A DNA stretch of 64,000 nucleotides, from positions 107,445-171,444 of the forward strand of contig QWDQ01000057.1 of NCBI GenBank assembly GCA_003868215.1, written 5' to 3'. The translations under genes and the position numbers were made by a program. The stretch is from Pseudophaeomoniella oleicola (taxonomy: Eukaryota; Ascomycota; Eurotiomycetes; Phaeomoniellales; Phaeomoniellaceae). The notes beneath the pieces were generated by a model. It saw only the letters and a list, made by a program, of their open reading frames with translations, searched no databases and had not been told where the DNA came from. Below, in pieces: positions 45,178 through 56,516 of this stretch (its first letter is position 1; each line of letters opens with the position of its first letter).

Positions 45178-47924
45178 CTATCCTCTCAGATTGAATCTAC
45201 TTCCCAACCCTTGCAAGCGGTCCGCCATGCCTCTAGCACCGTCACTCGCACCACCGCCGCCACCGCTGACATCAGTGGTCAATTTCTCCAGCAACACCGG
45301 ACCCTGGAGGACGTCGACGCGGCCGTATTTCCTGTTGCGCAGGCCGATGTCGTAGAACTCCTCGCCTTTGCCTTCGATGCCGGCTTCCATCAGGGAGACG
45401 GTCTGTTGGAGTTCGTCGATGTTGGAGAGCAGGATGGGGTTGTTGAGGCTGCGGATGAAGCTGCTGAGGTAGCTGACGTCGGTGGAGAGCGTGGAGACAC
45501 CGTGGGGGTTTATGCGGCGGACGTGTTGTGAGAGGGGCAGAGCCTGGAAATAGTTGTGTTAGTAGGAGTGTGTCCATGAGATCTTGCTTGGGAGAGGAGA
45601 GGGTTGTCGTAATGGTAAGGAGCGAACGCAGTGGGAGGGAACTTACCAGTATTCCATTTGCGGCATGAGATAGTGCGTCAAAATAGATCAACTCTTTGAT
45701 CTCTGTCGGTAGACCTAACAATGTCGAGTTCATAATGTTGGAAAGATATCTAGTCAATGTCTGGATGTAATTGCTTGGTTCGTTCTGTTGCATAGAGGGT
45801 GTCCAGTCATATTCGGCGGTCTCGATGAGATCGTCAATCTTGCTGTTCACGAGCTCGAAGATCCTTTTTTCAGCAGTCTTCTTCTGAGAGCGGAACTTTT
45901 CTGTTGCACTGAGAGAGATGGGTGTACTGAGCGTCATGGAGGAGCGGGCGGCAAGGAGAAGGGATTCCAATTCAATACAGGCAGTTTCGAAGTGTTCGAG
46001 ATTGATGAGGATTTGGACGATTTGTCCTAGGTATTGGGAAGAGAGACGCTCAACCAAGGACGCACAGACCTTTTCAGAAAGAAGTTCGTCGAGTGACTGT
46101 TGGAGACATTAGTGGGATGCTTGAGAGTATGAACATAGTGCAAGACTTGCCGTTCGCAATGTTTCGTCAACGACTTCAGGGTGTTGGAAATCATCAGTGG
46201 AGAAGATATAAAATTGATTGAGAAAATTTCGGATGTCGATGCAGCAAAGGGGATACATTTGAGAGAACGGCAGTACGCAAGGAAATCTAAAACAGGTATT
46301 AGTATATAGGGTGCCAGCAGGTGTCGATTTGGACCTACGTCATTTCTTCTCGTGGTTGCGAGGGAGTATACCAGCTTACGCTGATGACCTTTTCGAACTG
46401 TTCTTCGTTGTCTATCGGCATTGGCATGTAGTCGTCGGTGGAAACGATCTGCAGAAGTTAGAACAACCATTGACCGGGGAGGATCCCTGCTTACCTCGGC
46501 GAAATCATCGCTAAATCTTCTCTTGAGTAGTTCCGCGTACTTCTCGAATATCGTCAGAAGGAACCCGCTGAACAGGGACACCGAAAAACCCCAAGTCTAT
46601 AATGGCCATTAGCTCTGTTTCCCTCTAAGATGTTGTGCGATGTACCTCCATGGTTTGCATGAACAGAGCAATGAGATTCTTGACTCTTAGTAGATGTTCG
46701 GCATTGTCAACCGCTCCTAGTGCCTTTGAGATCAGAGACAAACCTCCCTGACACAGAGAATCCCAAAGCTCGTCAATCTGCGCAATAGTAAGTTGGCATC
46801 CGTGGGTGAAATTTGTAGCATCCTTACCTCAACAGGAGAGCGCAGGTCTGGCACTCTCTTCATAGTAGCTCTCTCAACGAGCGCAAACCCCGCTATCTCC
46901 TCCAATAGGGTATGCAGATCTGCCATCTCTTCCTCAACTAGTGATATCGAAGACGGCATCAAAAGCTCCTTCTGGCTTCGCCGGGTAGCTGCGTATTCTT
47001 GTCGGAAGTGATCCATCTTCCCCAGCGATTGATGTATATGGAGGCATTCAAACAATGGGCTGAAGTCAACCTGTAAATCTTCGTTGTTTAATAAGTCAAT
47101 TTCCTCCCTTTCGTCTGCTACCAGCTCTATGGCCGAGTTCAAGCTGAACTGCGTCAGGTAATGACTTTTCTCTGCCCGTTGCTTCTGTCTCGTCTTCCTC
47201 AGATCGGTATGATAGAAAGACAACTCGCCAAGGTACTGAGACATTTCTCTTATCCGATACAGCCAGGTGTTCAAATCTGACATGACAGCCTCCGCTATGG
47301 CTTTCTGAGTAGCGGGTACAGATTTCTGCATCATCTCCGAGACACTATACTGGCTGATCCCCGGGAGGTGGATCTTCTGCAATTCATCCAGAGCACGTAA
47401 TGCGGCATAATGCTTCTTCCTTGCGAGCAGTTCATTGACTTGATTGGCAAGCTTGAAAACCTCGAGGCACTGTTGTAGCGCTTGATCGGCATCATTGATA
47501 TTCTGTCGGACGCTCCGAGATTCCACTAAGGCCTTCTTCTGATCTGCGAGCTTTTCTGTACTCGTCTGGATTCCTTGATTCAAGTCGAGAATATCCCGCG
47601 TCAGGTTGACAGTCCCTTCCCGAATACGTAGTAACTGATTGACAGACGTGACGAACTCTTGATGGCTAGCATTACATAGTCGTTCGATCTCGCTCTCTCG
47701 GTGATCAGCAAATTCGGAGAGGGATTGAAGAAGCTGCGATGTCTTATTTCCATAGCTATATTCCTTGATGGATGGGATCAATTGATCCAAGTAATCCGTA
47801 TCCGTAGGTGATATGATGATCTGGATAGTGATCAATCCGAATGCTCAATGCTAATCGTCGCTCCTGCCCTTACCTGATTCAATACATTCACCGGATCAGA
47901 TCGACCGTTTGCCAACGAAGGCAT
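45178..47924 (-). CDS. sec15: Exocyst subunit Sec15
   Basis: Eight exons on the minus strand: 47924-47874, 47820-46828, 46777-46646, 46596-46495, 46448-46339, 46286-46151, 46096-45647 and 45543-45178, giving 779 aa. Sec15 is the Rab (Sec4)-binding exocyst subunit that tethers secretory vesicles at growing tips. The N-terminus MPSLANGRSDPVNVLNQ joins IIISPTDTDYLDQLIPSIKE. Long helices follow (SVRQNINDADQALQQCLEVF, LPGISQYSVSEMMQKSVP). The C-terminal half has ETWGFSVSLFSGFLLTIFEK, PFSQMYPLCCIDIRNFLNQF, FHPEVV-like QHPEVVDETLRT and LNNPILLSNIDELQQTV, all typical of Sec15. Intron 6 (46150-46097) has a GC donor (ACG/gcaagt). All phases close, and the last exon is strongly C-ending. Confidence 0.93.
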
Positions 47925-48270
47925 CTCGGATTTGTTCACTGTGTTCCAGTTCAGGCTCGATGCTGTCCCCTTCCACGCATCGCGTGTTTCATAAGTTCAA
48001 TGCCTTCCAGAGGATTCGAGTCTTTGATGTTGTGCTCAAACTAGTACCGGATGATTAAATATACCCTAGTATTGAGCTTTCTCGAATTGATCAATCTTGT
48101 ATAGTACAGTATGTCCCCTGGTAACTGCCGGTGTATTGTCTTCAGGATGCGTTGCAACCTGTTCAGGTTCGGCATGCTATGTGCACGGACCACACACCCC
48201 TTATCGATATGCAACCGCTATACCTTCCTTGCTCAGGTTCCTTCCTGCAAGTGGACAATAATCAACATTC

Positions 48271-48284
48271 ATACTACGTAGTAT
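48271..48284. repeat. Palindrome ATACTACGTAGTAT
   Basis: The longest perfect version (14 bp), in the Sec15/Mei2 promoter region. Confidence 0.6.
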
Positions 48285-50014
48285 TCACTATTCAGATGCG
48301 TAGCTGTGAAAGCTGAATTCACAAACCTGCTTTCAATTTGTTCTGATCTGCCTAATGTACACTGTGGCCTGGTTTGCCCTTTGTACCCTTGCACAAACTG
48401 GTCATTTGTAATTCCACCAGGTTCGAAGACTGTCCCCTCTTTAGCTCCAGCTCACTTCCTCTTTGTTGGACTGGCGCCATTCTGAAGAAGTCGGACTCTG
48501 AAAAACCGGCGCTTTGGTGGGGATGCTGATATTTCTGTCCTGGGGTTCTGTCTCCCAGATCCAAGGCAAGCTCAAGCTCACAGTCCAAAGCAAACATGGC
48601 ATCCACCATGGGCTTCAGCTCTCGCATCTTGACAGCTTGCCTTCACAGCGTTGACATGTCATATCTGAGGAACATATTCAGCTGCCTCGAATGTCACCAA
48701 GGTTCTGGACTCCCTGTCTTGCTTTACTGACTGTCATGATCAGCGGCGCAGCGCTTGTATGTACGTCCCACTCGGGCATTGCGTCAGGTGTACGGACGAC
48801 TGCTTGTGCTGGCATACCTTCCTGTCTTATATCTTTCAAGCAACCCTGCTCAGGTTCGTCGGCTGTCTCTGGCTGTTTGTTTCCCCGTCATGTTACTGTC
48901 GACCCCTACCCAGACCTCGTCATAATATTTAGGCGACCACATGTATATGTGCTCCATGCCAGGGGTTGCTGGATGCCAGAAAATGGATGTTGTCTCTTTT
49001 TCGCTGGGACAGATCGGACTCAGGGGCTGTGAGGTGGCTTCAATGAAGACGTACCGCCTTTGCTTGATGCCAGAAGACTGAAGGTCGTTCCTCTACGTCC
49101 TATTCCGGTGTGGTCAGGTGACTAGACCACCACTGTCAGCTTCCGCCTTATACCTCCATGCGAGTCTTATAAGATCGATAGGCATCTGACCTCATGCCAT
49201 GCTCTAGGAAAGTAAGGCTGTTGAAGACGTGTGGTCGTTTGCTTCTCGAAACCTAGTTCGTGGGCAGGTAGGGAATGACGCCTCCTTTGAAGAAGAGGCG
49301 TATCATCTTCCATTCCTCAAAGCTCAAAGGGATGAAGAATGCATGTGTCTGCCGCATGATGATCGACCGCGGAGTGCACCGGGATCATACGTTTGGACTG
49401 GCAAGTCAACCAGACTGCCTCTTTGTTCAACAACGACTACGGTCATCAATTGACTGCGTCAAGATGGAAGATAAGATGGGTTTGATGGTTTGATGGGGGG
49501 AAAAGCTGCAGACAATAAGGTTGTCACGGTCATTAACAGCGTGGGACTGGGAGGGCCCCCTACCGTGACAGACCCCGTCTCTCCCTCCCCCGCTCTCTCG
49601 TACTATGGCGGGGCATTGAAGAGGCCTTGACAAGCATTTCGACGTTCGATAATACAACTATCGTGCCTTCCTCTTCAAGCCACTTAGCCTCAACGGGTAC
49701 GGTCTACCTCCTCGGCGCCTCAAAGGAGATACGAGGGTTAGGGCGTATCTATTCTCAACCCAAAAGGAAGCATTGGAACTTCAACTCCTGGAAAAATTTT
49801 CTCCTTCTCCCCTCGCATCCTTTATCTTCTTCCCCTCGAATTCCATTTTCCTTCATCTTTCTCTACTCTACATCTCTCTTTCATCCACCTTCATCTCCTC
49901 CTTGTACAACATCCGCAGCAAAATCTCGCATCTGGCACTGTCTATTCGATAACCAGAGTCATCTGTTCGTCTAAAAACGTTCAAACAGTGTACAAGATAA
50001 CGTGCACTGCACTG

Positions 50015-50191
50015 GTAAGTCTCATTCCCCTGCTCAATTGCAAAGTCAGCCGGTGAGCTCTGACTTTGCACCTTTCATTTGTGCCAAAACCGTCTTGTAT
50101 CTTTCTATTCCTTCACAGCCTTGTACTATCTTCATTATTCATCGTCTTGCAATTAACACATCTCTTTTGTTGCTCCTGGAATTTTGAGCAG
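50015..50191 (+). other. Probable 5' UTR intron of the Mei2-like gene
   Basis: Donor GTAAGT at 50015, a TTAAC branch-like site near 50153-50157 and acceptor TTTTGAGCAG ending at 50191, 28 bp before the ATG. It follows a C/T-rich tract that looks like a transcription start region. Confidence 0.4.
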
Positions 50192-50219
50192 GTGCTGATA
50201 TTCGGTGCAAGTCGCTGTT

Positions 50220-52984
50220 ATGGTTCCACCACCTTTCAGCAACATGCCATATGGCGTCCGTCGGGTTGGCCCGTCAATGTTCCCAACTCCCATCACTGGC
50301 GCATTTGATGGCACAAAGTTTGCATCCAATCTAGCTAATGGTCATGCTCAACAATTGAGGTAAGTCCCCAGTACTTTATCGTTGACCGTGACAATGATGC
50401 TGAGCATACTGAATAGTCTTGCAAGACCACTTCAATCGGGCAATTCTCTGTCTCCAACTGCTACTGCGTTCACACCGAACAATGCTGCTGTCATCTTGGC
50501 TAGACCAAATATGCTCAATGCGATCAAGCCTCCCACAGGAGCAAAGATTGAGAAGGTAGATACACTCTCCAAAGAGTCACTGATCAGCATCAGCAACTTG
50601 GTTCCGACATCCATTGCCGAAAAGGATGCCGTTCGGGCTAACCAAGTTATCTCACAGGATGGTGCCGCCGATGTTGCCGATGGCCTTGGCATGCTGACTC
50701 TTTCATCCTCGGCCTCCGGGTCTACATTCTCCAGTGACGGTCTCCCTGAGGCCGAGGTCTCTGAGCCACAGGTTGTGGATGGCAAGTTCACTGTTGATGA
50801 GAACGTTTCGAGGTACATTGTCATCAAACGTGTACCAGTCCACATCACTGGCATTGAACTCACCAAACGCAACAATGTAAGTGGAGACCAACTTGGTTGG
50901 CTCAGCGTTAATATTGGCACAGGTTAGTATCTATTCGTCATTGGCTGAGCTTGACACCAGTCAACTTGCTAGCATTGGCGTGGTCTACATGAAGTTCCAC
51001 AGCGTGGCAGACTCGGCCAAAGCCATGGAGGTTTTGAAGCGCGAGGATCGAGATTGGATCTGTTCCTATGTCAACCCCAAGGACTACGTCTCTAAGGGTG
51101 ACAGTGGCGTTGATGTTTCCAAAGTCTCTATCCATGAGGCTACCATCCTTCTCACTGTGAGCTACAACCCGTGGGCCAATCACATGTCTACCGCCGAGTT
51201 GTTCGATCGGATCCGCGACCATGTGAGTGCGTTTGGCGCCTTGAAGGCTTTCTTCGCTCCTATGAGTCAAGTGCCTTACCAGAAGTATTTCTACATTGAA
51301 TACTTCGACACACGTGCTGCTGCAAGCGCTGTTGATGGGCTTGACAATGCTAAGTTGGAAGTACGTTGTCCATGTCCAATCTTGTTGAGTGTCTCTAACT
51401 TGATCCAGTCCCTTTACTTCAATGTAGCCTACCATCGGCCAGATGTCACGGAGCCCACACCTCCTCGTACCATTACTCGTCAAGAGGCGGTCGATGTTCG
51501 TGGCCAAGCAACTCCAACAAGACAGATCCGTTCCGGTGGTGGGTATGCTTCCGGTGGATTGGTCATGCCGCCGGCTCCACGTCATCAACGAATGGGTGTA
51601 CGTCCGCAAATCAACATGAACCCTCGCTATGCGAACCGAAACTACGATTCTTATGGCGACCCCAACAGCAACCATAACAATGTGGACTTGACAAACATTG
51701 CTAATGGCATCGACGTGCGAACTACGGTAAGTTCTGATGACCCGTGTATCGCAGATCCGGCTTACTGATGTCGTCCATAGATCATGGTGCGCAACATTCC
51801 AAACAACGTTGATCAGACACAATTGAAGTACATCCTTGATCAAACTTCCAAGGGCCAATATGACTTCATGTATCTTCGTATTGGTAGGTCCAGCCATGAA
51901 ACCGCAAGCTCTGTCTTCACCATACTGACTCAACTCTCACAGACTTTGGTAACAACAAGAAGTTTGTCCTTCCAAGACCCCTTCTGTAGTGTGTTGAGTT
52001 AACAATGATAGTGTCGGATATGCATTCGTCAACTTTGCTGAAGTGAGTTAGCTGGCTCTCCGTTGATACATAACAACTAACGTTGATGGCAGCCTGCGGC
52101 AATCATTGTCTTTGCTCAGGCTCGAATTGGTGAGCGTTGGTCGACCGTGCTGGCAAAGGCCGGATACCCAATCTCAACATCTCCTACTCGCAACCGTGTC
52201 CCGGGTACCCAACATGACAAGGTCGTGGCCATCTCTTATGCCAGTACGTTGTCCTATCTCTTCTTTGTATCACCTATTAACCGAGTTTAGCTATTCAAGG
52301 CCGTGATTGCTTGATTCAAAAGTTCCGCAACTCATCGGTGATGCTTGAGCACCCCCTGTGCCGTCCCAAGGTAAATCTGTCTTCTGTTTATCGTCACTTT
52401 TCTAACCTTTGCTGTCCCAGCTTTACATCATCGGAAGTGGTGATATGACTGGCAAGGAGGAAGAGTTTCCACAACCCGACAACCAGTCCAAGATGAGAAG
52501 AAGCGTTGAGAATGCCGAACATGTCGGTCTGTCTTACTTACATTTCTTCAACATCAATCCCCCACGCCCTTTCACATTCCCTTATCTTGGAAAATCTCTT
52601 CATCGCTGCTCCTCCGACGTTAGGACCCAAGTTCCTCCCTTTTGGAATGGACCACCGGCAGCTTCCTATGCTGCTCGTACAGTGGGAAGTCGCCATGTTA
52701 CCCATGCACAAATCGCGAATACCCCACATCATGCTGGAACACGCCACTGTAAACAATTGTGGCCAAAACGTACTGACCACGGTGCTCCAGGTCTCTTTGC
52801 TCCCCGTGCTGGTCAACAGTACCGTGACGAGCAGCGACGCCGACGTTCGCAGTACGATAGAGGTACCACCGCTGCTGAGATGGAAGCACGCATCGAAGGC
52901 CACACAGATCCAGCACGCAATGCCATGGCTCCGCCGTTCTTCATGGCTCCACAGACCCAATACCAGGGCTTCTACAACTTCTAA
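50220..52984 (+). CDS. Mei2-like RNA-binding protein
   Basis: Eleven exons: 50220-50359, 50417-50876, 50923-51360, 51409-51726, 51781-51883, 51943-51961, 52012-52042, 52093-52243, 52291-52370, 52421-52526 and 52791-52984, giving 679 aa. Mei2 proteins bind RNA through a special C-terminal RRM; in fission yeast Mei2 drives meiosis. That RRM (about 440-590) reads TTIMVRNIPNNVDQTQLKYI, QYDFMYLRIDFGNNK, NVGYAFVNFAEPAAIIVFAQ and FRNSSVMLEHPLCRPKLYII. It is followed by SKMRRSVENAEHVGLFAPRA and GQQYRDEQRRRRSQYDRG. The 19-nt exon 6 with a GTTTGT donor is needed to complete the RRM. Two weaker N-terminal RRM-like regions cover residues about 175-320. The last intron (264 nt) is in frame without stops. 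Confidence 0.85.
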
Positions 52985-53614
52985 AATCCACCCTCAATTG
53001 GATCATTCGGTTGGCACCTTAGGCTCGGTCCACACTACTGCCTAGCACTTTCATTGCTACAACTGAATATGTTCATCAAGAGTTGGTGGTTGGTCGAGCA
53101 TTGACTCATGTCAACTTACCATTTGTGTATTTCTGGTTCTCGAGAAGGATATGTGCAAGGTTAATTGGAGATCAAGCTCTGCCTATTGGCTGTGGTCGTT
53201 GACTCCGCTGTGCGAGCCTTGGTTCTTTCATGGGATCCACGATCGAAAGTTATCGTATGCGTGATGTTTTCAACCGGTGTGATTCACCAAAAAGGCCAAA
53301 AAGCCAAAAAAAAGAGGTCCGCATCTGCTTTCAAAATCTGTCTCAGTGGTGTTCAGGGAAGGGAATGGCGTTCGGTTATGAAGGAACAGGCCTCATGTTT
53401 TCAAAAAGTTCATGTCTTCGAAGCTTCTATGGATCAAAGGAGCCAACGGATCAGAATCAAAGTCATGTAACTAGCTTGGTGTCTCACCAGGAGATACTGC
53501 CATCAAGAAGTGTTTCATTAGGAGATACCTCAAATAAAAAAAAATTGTGTCAAATGTATGTCGTATGCCTCTCCTTGGTTCCATTGCACTTTGTCCTAGA
53601 GGGCAAATTCCTCA
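52985..53614. other. Intergenic, downstream of Mei2-like gene
   Basis: 630 bp. Long A-rich patches (53310-53317, 53537-53545). The ORF at 53230-53880 is not credible. Nothing else supported. Confidence 0.35.
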
Positions 53615-53905
53615 TCAATAGGAGTGGTAGGATGCGCCCCTGCAATGACAGTCCACCTCAATACCCATGTACCCTGTCCCGAAGCCTTTCTTACACAGCA
53701 CTTGCTCTTCCCCAGGCCAAACACCTCCCCATATACATCCACCACCTCGCTCTTCCTTCCATCCCACATCCTCCACCTCCACCTCTCCCTCCCTCAGCAT
53801 CTCATGCCACCACGGCCCACAGCCATAGGCTTGAGGACCAGTCTTTCGTTCGTGCTCCTCGGCGACAAACGCCAATGTAGCCCTTTCCGTCTGATGAAAG
53901 CCCAT
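53615..53905 (-). CDS. Unrecognised small Cys/Trp-rich protein
   Basis: 96 aa from ATG at 53905: MGFHQTERATLAFVAEEHER and on to YGCGPWWHEMLREGEVEVED, GGGCIWGGVWPG, VLCKKGFGTGYMGIEVDCHC. It has five cysteines and six tryptophans in a small soluble protein without a signal peptide. The 200 bases upstream on the coding strand are strongly C/T-rich with CAAC motifs and switch to G/A-rich coding sequence at the ATG, the pattern of a fungal promoter and gene. A longer minus-strand frame reaching 54112 covers this leader and is rejected. No family recognised; spaced cysteines could bind metal, but this is only a suggestion. Confidence 0.4.
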   Translation of the reverse strand: MGFHQTERATLAFVAEEHERKTGPQAYGCGPWWHEMLREGEVEVEDVGWKEERGGGCIWGGVWPGEEQVLCKKGFGTGYMGIEVDCHCRGASYHSY

Positions 53906-54790
53906 TAGGGGTCGGTCGGTGTGATGTAGATGGGTAAGGGGAGATGGAAAGGGGGGGGAGGGCAAGGAGTGTGGGGATATGAGGATGGGGGAGAAGGAAG
54001 GGTAGGGAAGGGAGTTAGTGAATCGGGTTGATCGTGGGTTGTAGAATGAAGGTTTTCGGCTCATCAATAAGGAAGGAGGGAGGAGGTAGTGGAGGGAGAA
54101 ACTTCGCATCAAGGGGGGAGAGAGAGGTATTCAAGATGTGCGGATTATGTAGCTAAGTACTGGTAGACTTATGTACTGACACATGGGAGAATTCTGTACC
54201 AAGAGTCTCCCAAGGTGGTACAGTTACATGTCGAATATTCTATCGTAGTAGTGGTCAAATACTATGGTCCTCCGAGGAAAACTTCGCTTGTGATGATCCA
54301 AGGTCGAGATCTGCCTGTGTTGATGTGAGGAGGTCTCTTGTGTTGGGGTGGCTGAAGAGGCAACAGTTTGACGTTAGTATGCCAGGATGGATGGTTCGAG
54401 GATTGGTCATAGTTCATGGACACTATACGTCTCGGCGGGTTCTTCAATTGGAGTTTGTGATGGTGGTAGTAGGTTTCTAGTTAGACGGCATTTCGGAACC
54501 GTGGCCAAGTTCTGCATCGGCGCCGAGTCGTCGTGGGCGAGGTGGGTTCTGTAGGCAGATTTCTCGTTATGCTTCACGGACAGTATGATGAGGGTGCTTG
54601 GATTACTCATCACGGGTGTTGAGAGTAGCAGGTAAGTTCGTATCGAGATCTGAATTGGAAGATGAGCAATTTTGTTGTGTTGATGAAAGTGGCATATGGA
54701 GAGTCTTCGTCGAGACATACGGAAGCAAGACTTCACCTCAAGCTGGCTCGATGCTTGTCTGGACTTGGAAGTGTGGTATGATACCTTGAG
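53906..54790. other. Intergenic with promoter-like tract
   Basis: 53920-54120 is G/A-rich on the plus strand (C/T-rich leader for the minus-strand small gene). Beyond it only weak ORFs occur (54407-54736 minus, 109 codons). No gene assigned. Confidence 0.35.
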
Positions 54791-55317
54791 TCATGCCAAT
54801 TCGGTTGGAGGGATTCTATTACGAGGATTGAGAACCAGATACATCTCCAGTTGAGGTCTGGGTTTGTCTGACTGAATAGTTCCGCCAGCGGAGTACGGCG
54901 GTTCGATACTCAATTCAGCATAGAGCATGAAGAGATCTGTCGTAAGGCAGCAATGGATCTGCTGGAATTGCGAGCCGACGTACTTCATGAGGGAGAGATA
55001 GTGTCCGCATAGCTTCCCTGTTGGTTCACACCGGTAAAGTTGGTCCTTACTCCATGGCGCTTTCGTTCCTCGAGGACGCTTTCAGACATTGGTTTGACGC
55101 CTGTTGTCCTGGCATGATCAGTCGCAGCATGCCTCGGGACGTACGGTTGGGGCATCTGTTGCGGTGGAGGGATATGACTGTCCTCGCCCGCCTTGTTTGA
55201 TCTTCGAAAGCGAGACAGTCTGATTCGACTGCCTTTCAGGCCGATGCGTCGTATGAAGGCCTTAATACCAGATTCCTTGTTTGAAGCCCGCCGGGAGGGG
55301 GACTTTGGTTTGACCAT
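54791..55317 (-). CDS. Unrecognised basic protein, probably two-part or frameshifted
   Basis: A first frame (55317-54985, 110 aa) starts MVKPKSPSRRASNKESGIKA, is very basic (IRRIGLKGSRIRLSRFRRSN), then Pro/Gln-rich, and ends GSYADTISPS. A second frame (54988-54791, 65 aa) starts MKYVGSQFQQIHCCLTTDLF inside the first stop, the two overlapping as ATGA. The second frame reads naturally as a continuation. Options: a single gene with a frameshift; a gene with a short intron, donor GTGAAC after FTG and acceptor ATGAAG, which would fuse the two in frame; or two separate ORFs. No family recognised. Confidence 0.4.
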
Positions 55318-56516
55318 ATTGAGACATGTACTAAAGCATATGTGAGAAGAATGAGAAGTATATGAATCGATGGAGAAGGACTCCAGGATGTGGACATCAA
55401 GAATGGGATATTAGGAGCAGTATATGACATCTTACACTTGAAGGCAGTAGGAACTATCAAGTCCGTCAGCTGAAGCCAGGCGTCTCTCGATGGATATGCC
55501 CCTCCACACCTGATACTCCCAAGGCCAAAGACGAGCTTTACGCAGGTTCTTGGGACCAGTGTCGAAGACCTAGGGGAATCGAATACATCACACATTACCG
55601 ACGTCGACGCCACAAGCGAACACTGAAGAGGCATGATTGATTCTACCAGAAATGATCGACTCCCTGAGAGCGCCCAATTGGGATCCATGATGATGTAGGA
55701 AAAGCCTGCTGATGCGAGGTATGGGTTCAAGCCATGCCGATCGAATTGGGTTCGGACGCAAGCCACATTCTGCCATGGCGGCTCTGTCCACAGAGAAAAG
55801 AGCAGCACAGAGTGTCTGGGTTCGGACGTGGCTGATTTTAGTTCAACATCTGGCAAGTCCAAGCTGTGATCGGCGGATGGGGTCATCATGAGGGAATTCC
55901 AAGATCCTAAATGGTGTTTCTGCTGCCGTAGGAACACATGTATACTATACCAGAGGCCAGTCTGGGTAGATAGCTATAGAATCATCAACTCTCGAGAACT
56001 GTCCGCAATGCAAAGATCTACACCAGGCGTTCTTGGAATCCATGGTGATGGTAAGACCACCTGTGCCTGCAAGTAATGGTGCTCGTGGCGTTCGTTGTAC
56101 TACAAGAAACGCTGTCTTATTGTTGAGTCTCATGTAGAAAAGATAATCTGCGGACAAGGAGAGCCAATGGCGTTTATATAAGGGCATGGCCAGCGACACT
56201 CTCCCGCCGTGCTATGGACATATCCGGTGTGATAGGCACGATCATTGAATGACGACAAATCCTATGTTTTTACTAAAGGCCTGAAAATCGAGCCTTCTTT
56301 CGCTGCAGCTTGATATCCTTCAAAACGACCTAGCCTGCTATCGAAATGGAGCTCATCTATGAAGATCGTCAAGGCATCAAGCAGCCTTCTTCATCTCGGA
56401 ATATGATACATCACATACGACGCATACGATGGGCAGTGCCATGGTGTGTACAATTTGTTCCTCCTAACGCCTTGCATCCAATAATCCTAACATATTGACT
56501 TCATACAGATTCGACA
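55318..56516. other. Intergenic, SelO 3' side and upstream of small basic gene
   Basis: 1.2 kb. A 233-codon minus frame (55937-55236) crosses the start of the small basic gene in another frame, begins at GTG and looks like chance. No motif seen. Confidence 0.35.

Larger units (their letters stand above)
47925..50219. promoter_or_regulatory. Long divergent promoter, Sec15 / Mei2-like
   Basis: 2.3 kb. Contains the 14-bp palindrome ATACTACGTAGTAT at 48271-48284, a C/T-rich tract at 49790-49930 that probably marks the Mei2 promoter, and a likely leader intron at 50015-50191. A 113-codon ATG ORF at 48691-49032 with a signal-peptide-like start is discussed as a weak candidate gene. Confidence 0.4.

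Noticed and set aside
53230-53880. 216-codon plus-strand ORF
   Set aside because: Composition follows the C/T-rich tract opposite the minus-strand small gene; no motif, and frames are open because of base bias.
55236-55937. 233-codon minus-strand ORF
   Set aside because: Starts on GTG, overlaps the small basic gene in another frame and has no recognisable domain or codon bias.
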